6,377 nucleotides of DNA from CAZGSG01 sp964528095 (GCA_964528095.1 CAZGSG010000341.1:1-6377); one strand, 5' to 3'. Shown: positions 1-5,489, counted from the first letter of the stretch. A program made the numbers and translations. The notes: generated from the sequence alone by a model not told the origin.

Positions 1-2
1 AG

Positions 3-284
3 TGCTACAGCCGACCAAAAGATGAACTGGCATTTCCAGTAAAGCGATATGGGGAATTCGTTTTTCAAAATGGTAATAAACTACAAAACAAACCAATCTT
101 TTTAATACGGCAAGAATTAGTACAGGAGTGTGGTGTTTGGGTGGATGAATGTGCCTGGGGTATTTATAATGTCCGTCGCATCTGCCCCCGTTATTGTCGT
201 GTTCGCACCAGGTTTTATTTATCGGAAGAAAGTAGATTTGCTGTAGTATTCACCATAAAACAAGGCTATGCAAAAAAAAGCTAA
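3..284 (+). CDS. C-terminal part of an unrecognised cysteine-rich protein (5' end outside window)
   Basis: A reading frame is open from the left edge (first full codon at 3) to a TAA at 282-284, giving 93 residues without a stop. No start codon is visible, so the gene, if real, begins upstream. I do not recognise a family. The fragment has five cysteines, with C43 and C50 separated by six residues, and C61 and C65 forming a CPRYC motif in a basic, aromatic stretch. It ends in a beta-like segment RFAVVFTIKQGYAKKS. Its last 17 bases overlap the start of the DUF1801 gene in another frame, which would fit translational coupling. An open frame of this length could occur by chance about once in a hundred tries per frame at this base composition, so coding status is uncertain. 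A frame from a decayed gene is the main alternative. Confidence 0.42.
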   Translation, partial: CYSRPKDELAFPVKRYGEFVFQNGNKLQNKPIFLIRQELVQECGVWVDECAWGIYNVRRICPRYCRVRTRFYLSEESRFAVVFTIKQGYAKKS

Positions 285-663
285 GATTGCCAACAACATT
301 GACGAGTACATTGCGGATTTTCCAAAAGACGTACAGCAAAAACTGCAACAGCTGCGTGCGACCATTAAAAAAGCCGCTCCGGCAGCTGCGGAGGAAGCCA
401 TCAAATACGCAATTCCTGCTTTTGTGTATAAAGGCAACCTGGTTTTTTTTGGTGGCTATAAAAATCATATCGGGTTTTATGCCGCACCTACAGGACATGA
501 GGCATTTAAAAAAGAGTTGTCTGTTTACAAATCAGGAAAGGGTTCGGTGCAGTTCCCGCTGGATGAGCCGTTGCCTTTAAAATTGGTCAGACAAATTGTG
601 AAGTTCCGGGCTATCCAAAACGCGGAAGAGGCGAAGGAGAAACTCAACAAAAAGAAAAAATGA
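268..663 (+). CDS. DUF1801 (YdhG-like) domain protein
   Basis: This is a 131-residue, single-domain cytoplasmic protein with no signal peptide or membrane segment. The DUF1801 pattern is clear. An N-terminal helical part (about residues 8-40) has the usual IDEYIADFPKDVQQKLQQLR-type helix. It is followed by EEAIKYAIPAF (42-52), GGYKNHIGFY (62-71), and SGKGSVQFPLDEPLP (89-103) leading into a C-terminal helix with IVKFR. Length matches the family. Some relatives (Bacillus YdhG/Fra) have been proposed as frataxin-like iron chaperones, but most members are uncharacterised, so a biochemical role should not be assumed. The tail is lysine-rich (KEKLNKKKK). The ATG at 268 gives the full domain, with no strong Shine-Dalgarno sequence, as is normal in Bacteroidota. 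The start lies within the end of the upstream partial frame. A 697-base non-coding stretch follows. Confidence 0.9.
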   Translation: MQKKAKIANNIDEYIADFPKDVQQKLQQLRATIKKAAPAAAEEAIKYAIPAFVYKGNLVFFGGYKNHIGFYAAPTGHEAFKKELSVYKSGKGSVQFPLDEPLPLKLVRQIVKFRAIQNAEEAKEKLNKKKK

Positions 664-863
664 AATGGGAGACTGGTTTGTTTAGTCCCTGTTCATTAAA
701 TTATCTGCTTCAATTTTTGCGAGCTCAGGACAATTGTGGGGGATTTCACGCAGCGTATTTTAGAATAATCATTCTGTTCGACTAATATAACTTAAGTTCT
801 ATAATAGGGATTGAAGAATGTTCTGCTTGTTCCTGCATCACTAACACAGCAATAGCTTTTACA
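664..863. other. Non-coding stretch after the DUF1801 gene
   Basis: No frame with coding character is seen here. The stretch contains one isolated 12-base motif, GATTTCACGCAG (742-753), whose reverse complement recurs at 1084-1095 just outside the right arm of the first nested palindrome. A weak stem (667-674 with 684-690) follows the DUF1801 stop but has a bulge and no T tract, so no terminator is called. Confidence 0.5.
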
Positions 864-1086
864 CAGAGCTAAGGAGTAAATGAGATAAGGAAGCTACATT
901 GTATTTATACAATTATTATTTATTGTACATGTGAGCGAAGGAGCGTTTTCACTGATGTGAAAACAGCGCCGTGATCAACGATTGCTTTTTCACGCAGTGA
1001 AAAATCTCCTTAGCTCATCCGTTCATACAAATAAAGAACAAACAAATTGCTCAGCTCTCCCTTATCTCATTTACTCCTTAGCTCTG
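864..1086. repeat. Nested palindromic intergenic element, copy 1
   Basis: The outer arms are a perfect 27-base inverted repeat, 864-890 against 1060-1086, containing GAGCTAAGGAGTAAATGAG. Inside them is a second inverted repeat, 932-963 against 987-1017, each arm carrying GAG(C)NAAGGAG followed by a TTTTCAC...GTGAAAA hairpin. The layout is nearly symmetric: left spacer 41 bases, apical loop 23 bases, right spacer 42 bases. The same architecture and sequence recur at 3003-3344 in the same orientation, so this is a repeat family and not a single hairpin. It lies between two genes on the + strand. No transposase or convincing ORF is inside. Its nature (REP/BIME-like, MITE-like or structured RNA) is inference. 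Confidence 0.88.
932..1017. repeat. Inner inverted repeat of copy 1
   Basis: The left arm 932-963 pairs with the right arm 987-1017 at roughly 27 of 32 aligned positions, around a 23-base loop. Each arm is also a small palindrome at its tip: TTTTCACTGATGTGAAAA on the left and TTTTCACGCAGTGAAAA on the right. The region can therefore fold as one long hairpin or as two short ones. Confidence 0.8.
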
Positions 1087-1285
1087 CGTGAAATCTCTTG
1101 CCATTTTCATAATAATACTAACCATAAAGCATTGGTCAATGATCGTTGACAACAACAAAACTCCATTCGCATATTTACCATAATCAACACGCGCCGAACC
1201 GTGGATAAAGTGTGCATATTTACACGACTACTCAGCTACGGGCAGGGTTACCTCTGTAACAGCACGGTATTAACACCCGATCACT

Positions 1286-1293
1286 TAATTTTG
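1286..1293 (+). promoter_or_regulatory. Possible Bacteroidota -7 promoter element
   Basis: TAATTTTG matches the TAnnTTTG -7 consensus of Bacteroidota primary sigma-factor promoters exactly, 67 bases before the ATG of the CBM48-HhH gene. This would give a leader of about 60 bases. No clear TTG/TTTG -33 element is seen at the usual 19-21 base spacing, so the call rests on the -7 match and its position. Confidence 0.4.
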
Positions 1294-1311
1294 CAGCTTC
1301 AATTAGTCAAT

Positions 1312-1338
1312 ATGCAGAAAATAGCATGATTTCTGCAT
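1312..1338 (+). promoter_or_regulatory. Leader hairpin or operator-like inverted repeat
   Basis: ATGCAGAAA (1312-1320) is perfectly complementary to TTTCTGCAT (1330-1338) across a 9-base loop. It lies between the candidate -7 element and the start codon, ending 22 bases before the ATG at 1361. It could be an RNA hairpin affecting translation or stability of the CBM48-HhH message, or a dyad bound by a regulator. It has no following T tract and so is not a terminator. Confidence 0.35.
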
Positions 1339-1360
1339 TCACCAGAAAAACAGATAGATT

Positions 1361-2020
1361 ATGTCAACAACAGTAACTTTTATCCTTGCTCCTGAGATCG
1401 TCGAGGGCGCTGATAGTGGGGTATTATTAGGAGATTTTAATAATTGGAACTACGATAATGGTATTAGTCTCCAAAAACAACAGGATGGATCGCTACAGGC
1501 AATTGCCAATCTTGAACCAGGAAAGACTTACCAATATCGTTACCTGCTCAATGATGGCCGTTGGGTAAATGACGCAAGAGCCAATAGTTATGTACATGCC
1601 GATGGGTTTTATGTAGATAATTGTGTGATCACCGTAGTTGAAGAAGAAGCGCCTGTGGCAGAAGAAATCAAGGAAGCCGTAATAATCGATGAAGCGCCCG
1701 CTGCGAAACCCGTCAAAGAAAAAACAGCGAAGGCAAAGAAAACCGCTACCAAATCAAAAGCGGCAGTTGCACCGGCAGATGACCTTGGGAAGATCAAGGG
1801 CATTAATAAAGAAGTGAAAAAAATACTCCTTGCTGAAAATATCGCCAGCTTTAAAGACCTCGCAAAAAGTTCTGGAAAAAAACTAAAGAACATCCTCGAC
1901 GCCGCCGCGTTCGACTACGCGAAACTCGATATTGTCTCCTGGCCCAAACAGGCTAAACTGGCGGCAGATAGCAAATGGGATGATTTAAAAGACCTGCAAA
2001 AAGAGTTGAAAGCTAAATAA
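1361..2020 (+). CDS. CBM48/AMPK-type glycogen-binding-like domain fused to a helix-hairpin-helix domain
   Basis: This 219-residue protein has no signal peptide and is probably cytoplasmic. Residues about 3-93 form an isoamylase-early-set/CBM48-like beta-sandwich with the hallmark GDFNNWN (24-30), a LEPGKTYQYRYLL strand and GRWVND (66-71). W29 and W68 sit where AMPK-beta-type modules have sugar-contacting tryptophans. Residues about 94-139 are a low-complexity Glu/Ala/Lys/Pro linker. Residues about 140-217 resemble the helix-3-turn-helix (H3TH, COG3743-like) module: DDLGKIKGINKEVKKILLAE, ASFKDLA, LDIVSWPKQAKLAA and WDDLKDLQKEL. In other proteins such HhH modules bind nucleic acid or mediate assembly. 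The pairing could link glycogen or another alpha-glucan to another partner, but that is inference. The ATG at 1361 starts directly on the first beta strand. The hydrolase gene follows after 70 bases with no obvious terminator, so co-transcription is possible. Confidence 0.85.
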   Translation: MSTTVTFILAPEIVEGADSGVLLGDFNNWNYDNGISLQKQQDGSLQAIANLEPGKTYQYRYLLNDGRWVNDARANSYVHADGFYVDNCVITVVEEEAPVAEEIKEAVIIDEAPAAKPVKEKTAKAKKTATKSKAAVAPADDLGKIKGINKEVKKILLAENIASFKDLAKSSGKKLKNILDAAAFDYAKLDIVSWPKQAKLAADSKWDDLKDLQKELKAK

Positions 2021-2067
2021 TAGCAGCATCAGCTTCAAATTTTGTTTAAAGGGCTCTGTAAAGGCAT

Positions 2068-2075
2068 TAACTTTA
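2068..2075 (+). promoter_or_regulatory. Weak -7-like element before the hydrolase gene
   Basis: TAACTTTA differs from TAnnTTTG at one position and lies 15 bases before the ATG at 2091. A TTTG at 2041-2044 is 23 bases upstream of it, slightly wider than the usual spacing. If used, it would give a very short leader. Read-through from the upstream gene is an equally good explanation of hydrolase expression. Confidence 0.22.
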
Positions 2076-2090
2076 GTTATAAACTGTTAT

Positions 2091-2915
2091 ATGCGCTTGT
2101 CCTGTCTTTTTATCTGCCTTTGTTTTATGAGCAAGCTTCTTGCTCAAACGGATTCTTCGCTTGCCAGTATACGCACCGACTCCGGATATCTTTCTTCCTT
2201 CGACGGTAAAAAGATCTACTATGAAGTAAGAGGTGAGGGGAAACCTGTGCTATTGGTGCATGGATTTATTGTCGATGGTGCAAGCTGGAAAAGGACACAG
2301 TTATATGCCGATCTCCTGAAGAACGGGTATAAAGTGATCACCCTTGATATGCGGGGCAATGGCCGGTCGGATAAACCACATGATTCAACGGCCTATGATA
2401 ATGATGCGGAAGCAAAGGACATCCTCCTGCTGATGGACCGGCTAAAAATAAAACAGTATGCGGTGGTCGGTTATTCAAGAGGTTCGATCATTACCGCAAG
2501 ATTGCTGGTGCTGGATAAAAGAGTGGTAGCTGCTGTGCTGGGCGGAATGGGTGCCGATTTCACCAATCCTCAATGGCCAAGGAGAATACTATTTTACCGG
2601 GCGCTGATGGGGGAGGATGTACCTGAGTTAAAAGGGGCGGTGGAGTATGTACAGAAACAGGGGCTTGACCAGTTAGCACTGGCCTATCTTCAACGGTCGC
2701 AACCGTCTACCAGTAAAGAAGCATTGGGAAAAGTAAAGCAACCTGTATTGGTGATCAGTGGTGATAAGGACAATGACAATGGTTCCGCCGCGGCACTAGC
2801 CGCTTTATTGCATCATGCTACTCTGGCAACTGTGCCGGGTGATCATAACAGGACAGCTTCTACCGCGGAGTTTTCCGGTGAGGTGAGTAAGTTTTTTAGG
2901 GTGGTGAAGTATTAG
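2091..2915 (+). CDS. Secreted alpha/beta-fold hydrolase
   Basis: The protein has 274 residues. Residues 1-18 form a signal peptide (basic start, hydrophobic Cys/Leu/Phe core, LLA|Q end), so the enzyme is probably periplasmic or exported. The alpha/beta hydrolase core is complete: the strand KPVLLVHGF with the oxyanion-hole HG (57-58), DMRGNGRSDKP (86-96), and the nucleophile elbow GYSRGS with Ser129. The acid is probably Asp227 in SGDKDND, and His252 in PGDHNRT is the likely catalytic histidine. The region between about 155 and 210 forms a modest helical lid. Sequence order and spacing match esterases and lipases of the Abhydrolase_1 type, but the substrate cannot be read from sequence. Neighbours give no pathway. 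The first ATG at 2091 gives a proper signal peptide; Met13 lies inside it and is a poorer start. The second nested palindrome lies in the convergent gap downstream. Confidence 0.88.
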   Translation: MRLSCLFICLCFMSKLLAQTDSSLASIRTDSGYLSSFDGKKIYYEVRGEGKPVLLVHGFIVDGASWKRTQLYADLLKNGYKVITLDMRGNGRSDKPHDSTAYDNDAEAKDILLLMDRLKIKQYAVVGYSRGSIITARLLVLDKRVVAAVLGGMGADFTNPQWPRRILFYRALMGEDVPELKGAVEYVQKQGLDQLALAYLQRSQPSTSKEALGKVKQPVLVISGDKDNDNGSAAALAALLHHATLATVPGDHNRTASTAEFSGEVSKFFRVVKY

Positions 2916-3002
2916 TAGGGTGGGGATGTTATTTTGAATAGTACCGGCTTCAATATGCCAGGCCCGATAAATTGCCGGAATGATATTTCAATAAATACTC
3001 CT

Positions 3003-3344
3003 TTTTTGTAGCTCATGTATTTTGCTAGGGGTTTCAAATGAGCTAACGGAGTAAATGAGCTAAGGAAGAGTAGGGCTATTTGTATTTTTTTTTGGCTAAG
3101 GAGGATTTTCACTGCGTGAAAATGATTTCCGTCAGAATGTAGATCCCTTCAGTTTAAATGTCACGCATTTGCAACCAGATCAAAAAGTACCAGATTGTAG
3201 CGAAACCTATTTTCACGCAGTGAAAATTCTCCTTAGCTCATTCTTTCAAACAGATAAAGACAATCCCATAGCTCAACTCATCCTTAGCTCATTTACTCTG
3301 TTAGCTCATTTGAAACCCCTAGCAAAATACATGAGGCACAAAAA
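3003..3344. repeat. Nested palindromic intergenic element, copy 2 (larger)
   Basis: The outer arms 3003-3070 and 3277-3344 are inverted repeats matching at 64 of 68 positions by hand count, including an uninterrupted 36-base block (3012-3047). Both arms carry the GAGCTAA(C)NGAGTAAATGAG unit shared with copy 1. The outermost part, including TTTGCTAGGGGTTTCAAATG, is absent from copy 1. The inner arms are 3095-3123 and 3209-3237. The apical loop is 85 bases, against 23 in copy 1, and the right spacer (3238-3276) resembles that of copy 1. It lies between convergent genes, the usual place for REP-like or terminator-like elements. Two short ORFs on opposite strands here encode mirror-related peptides only because of the inverted repeat and are not genes. 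Confidence 0.92.
3095..3237. repeat. Inner inverted repeat of copy 2
   Basis: The arms 3095-3123 and 3209-3237 match at 28 of 29 positions, around an 85-base loop. Each arm ends in the perfect palindrome ATTTTCACTGCGTGAAAAT (3105-3123; reverse complement at 3209-3227), with 8-base stems around TGC. The sequence GCTAAGGAG precedes it, as in copy 1. The short palindromes could fold on their own on either strand. Confidence 0.85.
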
Positions 3345-3427
3345 GATAAATCTATTGAGAGAAAGGTAGCTGATCAGAGACTATAGTAAAGCCAATTATA
3401 TGCTTCAGGATGACGGTTTGACTATCA

Positions 3428-4570
3428 TCACCTCATCACCTGCAGCGGTTTATTCACCACTTCATTACCCACTGTCACCCTCACCACATACGAACCAGGA
3501 GCAAGTTTACTTATATCCAGTGTCTCGTTTTGATTCATTGAATTATACCGCTGTTGCATTACTACATGCCCATTGATCGCGATTACACTGACAGCGCCAG
3601 GCTTACGATTCATGGTCGCTGCCAGTGAAAGATGCACAACGCCGTTGGACGGGTTAGGATAAATACTGAATAAGGACGCGGCAGCAAAATTGATCCTGCA
3701 AATTCCGCTATACGCAAACCTGCCATCTGTGTCAATGGTTTTTAACCGGTAGTAGTTAATACCTGTCACAGTACCTGTATGAACCATGCTGTAATGACGT
3801 TTATTGTTTGCTGTTATCGCGTTTACCGGCTGAAAGTTCTTTCCGTCTGTACTGAATTGTATTTCGTACTGTTTTACATTTATTTCCTCACTTACAACCC
3901 ATTCAAGCAGGCTGTTTTTCTCTTTTGCGGTTGCTGTGAAACTCTCCAATTTAACAGGCAGTACCGAATTGGCCAGTGCACAAACAGCTGCATTATCAAA
4001 ATGCCCGGAGTTGCCGATATATGAACGGTACGTATACACACCTGCTGGCAGGCTGGAAGTAAAACCGGTAAGCAGGTACCAGGTCTCATTATCCATTGAA
4101 GTGATAAAATCTTTTGTAGCTGAAGTAGCAACGACGGTTCCGTTTGCATCCAGTATCTGGATAAAGCCTGTCCAGTTTACATAATTGCCCCATCCTGATT
4201 CACGATTGGAAAAAGAACCGCTAAAATAGATAGGGCTTGCTACCGCAAGTACAAATTGTTGCGAGATATACCCGTCAGAGTTGGCAACATCTACATACTG
4301 GTTGCCATCGGCAGCGATATTAGCACCTGATGCATAACCGGAACCGGATACACGCAGGATATTCAAACCGCCGTTGGTACAATCCCATCCGCCCCAGGAT
4401 ACACCGGGTCCCATGATATTATTGCTGTTGGTCGTTGGCATTGCCGGCGATTCAAAACCAGGATTGCTTAACAGGTTGAGACCACCACACTGTGCATGTG
4501 CATTATTAAATGTAACAGACAGGAAAAATACAAATACAGTCAGGAAGGCCGGGGGTAAAAATGTTTTCAT
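3428..4570 (-). CDS. Secreted protein with T9SS type A C-terminal sorting domain
   Basis: From the ATG at 4570 the product has 380 residues. Residues 1-26 are a signal peptide (MKTFLPPAFL..., hydrophobic core, AHA|Q). An ATG at 4600 would add ten polar residues (MNDLNPKHPA) before this signal and is less likely. Residues about 30-205 start with NLLSNPGFESP, a pattern typical of carbohydrate-binding-like beta-sandwich (jelly-roll) modules, and contain many Gly/Asn/Trp residues. Residues about 205-295 (LPVKLESFTATAKEKNSLLEW ... YYRLKTIDTDGR) are a fibronectin-III-like module common just before sorting domains. Residues about 301-380 are the sorting domain, with FSIYPNPSNG, a central beta strand ending NGHVV, and LAPGSYVVRV. 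The protein should cross the inner membrane by Sec and the outer membrane by T9SS, ending on the cell surface or released. No catalytic domain is recognised, so a binding or adhesive role is inferred. It is transcribed towards the hydrolase gene. Confidence 0.9.
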   Translation of the reverse strand: MKTFLPPAFLTVFVFFLSVTFNNAHAQCGGLNLLSNPGFESPAMPTTNSNNIMGPGVSWGGWDCTNGGLNILRVSGSGYASGANIAADGNQYVDVANSDGYISQQFVLAVASPIYFSGSFSNRESGWGNYVNWTGFIQILDANGTVVATSATKDFITSMDNETWYLLTGFTSSLPAGVYTYRSYIGNSGHFDNAAVCALANSVLPVKLESFTATAKEKNSLLEWVVSEEINVKQYEIQFSTDGKNFQPVNAITANNKRHYSMVHTGTVTGINYYRLKTIDTDGRFAYSGICRINFAAASLFSIYPNPSNGVVHLSLAATMNRKPGAVSVIAINGHVVMQQRYNSMNQNETLDISKLAPGSYVVRVTVGNEVVNKPLQVMR

Positions 4571-4636
4571 TGCGGGGTGTTTAGGGTTCAGATCATTCAA
4601 TACAGTACCCAGTTCGCAATAAAACCGATTATGAGC

Positions 4637-4684
4637 TGAAACAAGGCGGGACGTAATTTCCCTTCAATAGTGCGGCTTGTTTCA
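4637..4684. repeat. Interrupted inverted repeat upstream of the T9SS cargo gene
   Basis: TGAAACAAG (4637-4645) is the exact reverse complement of CTTGTTTCA (4676-4684), with a 30-base gap. Further partial complementarity lies outside it (AACCGAT against ATCGG). It lies about 67 bases upstream of the chosen start on the minus strand and could be an operator or part of a leader structure. On the plus strand it is followed by a T-rich stretch, but no plus-strand gene ends before it. Confidence 0.35.
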
Positions 4685-4797
4685 TGATCGGATTTTTTGT
4701 TTTCTAGGGTTTGTTCGAATTCAGGCACAAGATATAATCCGTATTTGATGTATGCAAGTATTACGAAGTTTTTAAAGTAAAAAACCTTGTTTTGATC

Positions 4798-4917
4798 ATG
4801 GTAATTTTACTATTTGTATTGACGATCAGTATTGTAGAAAGCAGAATTTATAAAATAAAATCAAACAAATATTACGAAGAAGAGGGTTTAACTGATCTTC
4901 TATCGGATTTTACTTAG
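4798..4917 (+). CDS. Possible small membrane protein (39 residues)
   Basis: An ATG at 4798 opens a 39-codon frame ending in TAG at 4915-4917. The product starts with a hydrophobic segment (MVILLFVLTISIV) followed by a polar, charged tail (ESRIYKIKSNKYYEEEG...LSDF), like a single-pass membrane peptide. The frame stays open upstream to 4738 without another ATG. No Shine-Dalgarno sequence or promoter supports it, and AT-rich DNA often yields hydrophobic short ORFs. It may be a real small protein, a remnant of a larger gene, or chance. Confidence 0.25.
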   Translation: MVILLFVLTISIVESRIYKIKSNKYYEEEGLTDLLSDFT

Positions 4918-5129
4918 TAAAATAACAAACGCTTTCGATTATTAATGACCGCATAGTGCAAGTTCTTTTCAACTTTGGTAATCTGTATATATCCTCTGCA
5001 ACTCATCATCGTAGTTGTAAAGCCAGCCCGGCGTTCAATAGTTGTAATAGATTTTACTTATAGTGAAAGATATAGGCCTTGAGAAAAGCAAAGGCTTGCA
5101 TAACAAGCCAATATTTTCTATTTTACCTG

Positions 5130-5489
5130 ATGCTTTATCTCAGGAAATATGGATTGTTGTTGTTCGTACTGTCTTTATTTACATTACCGGCAAAAGCGCA
5201 ATCGGTATACAAAACACCCTCCGGTGAAAAATATCATTTGGCCAATTGCCGGATGGTAAAAAATGTATCGGAGAAAATAACACCTGAAAAAGCAATAGCG
5301 TTGAACCTCCAGCCCTGCAAAATATGTCATCCACAGGATATCTACGGGCAGCGTCTTTCAAGTACAAATAATAAAGCCAGGGGACAAGGCACAACGGTGC
5401 AGTGTAAGGGCCGTACCAAAGCCGGCACAAGATGCAAGCATATGACGGCCATTGCGAATGGATATTGTTTCCAGCATAATCCTGATTAG
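5130..5489 (+). CDS. Small secreted protein with two putative zinc-binding Cys/His motifs (DUF5763-like C-terminus)
   Basis: From the ATG at 5130 the product has 119 residues. Residues 1-23 form a signal peptide (MLYLRKYGLLLFVL..., PAKA|Q). An in-frame TTG at 5079 would add 17 residues in front and spoil the signal, so the ATG is preferred. The first module (about 26-70) reads VYKTPSGEKYHLANC, then PCKIC, with H36, C40, C63 and C66 as likely metal ligands. It resembles the YHxxxC...PCxxC segment found in Ada-like and secreted nuclease-associated domains. After a polar linker (73-89), the second module (about 91-118) has C92, C102, C113 and H116 in the pattern QCKGRTKAGTRCKH...GYCFQH, typical of DUF5763-like short zinc fingers. 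The function of either module here is unknown. In an oxidising periplasm these cysteines could also form disulfides. The gene is convergent with the OmpA-like gene, with a 231-base gap. Confidence 0.82.
   Translation: MLYLRKYGLLLFVLSLFTLPAKAQSVYKTPSGEKYHLANCRMVKNVSEKITPEKAIALNLQPCKICHPQDIYGQRLSSTNNKARGQGTTVQCKGRTKAGTRCKHMTAIANGYCFQHNPD

Larger units (their letters stand above)
4571..5129. other. AT-rich divergent intergenic region
   Basis: This spacer separates the T9SS cargo gene (-) from the double-zinc-motif gene (+) and must hold both promoters, but I could not find a full TAnnTTTG/-33 pair on either strand. Visible structure: an interrupted inverted repeat near the cargo gene (4637-4684), a small ORF (4798-4917), a short perfect palindrome ATTTTAC-TTA-GTAAAAT (4907-4923), and an 11-base direct repeat GATTTTACTTA (4906-4916 and 5050-5060). 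The last two may be chance products of AT-rich sequence. Confidence 0.5.

Noticed and set aside
667..690. Stem-loop just after the DUF1801 stop as a rho-independent terminator
   Set aside because: The stem is about seven pairs with a bulge, and no T tract follows.
864..1086. CRISPR array
   Set aside because: The repeats are inverted and nested, not direct and regularly spaced, and no cas gene is nearby.
2991..3351. ATAAAT on both sides of copy 2 as a target-site duplication
   Set aside because: The left copy lies 6 bases away from the arm end, and the right copy 1 base away. The motif is common in AT-rich DNA. No equivalent duplication flanks copy 1.
2912..3369. Two short ORFs (2912-3112 minus, 3169-3369 plus) with matching peptide LAHLKPLAKYM
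   Set aside because: The shared peptide is produced by the outer inverted repeat being read from both sides. The frames cross the palindromes, have no domain or start signal, and are not a duplicated gene family.
3892..4184. Several 81-85 codon ORFs on both strands within the T9SS cargo gene
   Set aside because: They are shadows of a gene with clear signal peptide, beta-domain and sorting-domain features.
5079..5129. TTG start extending the zinc-motif protein by 17 residues
   Set aside because: The extension precedes an already complete signal peptide that begins at the ATG at 5130.
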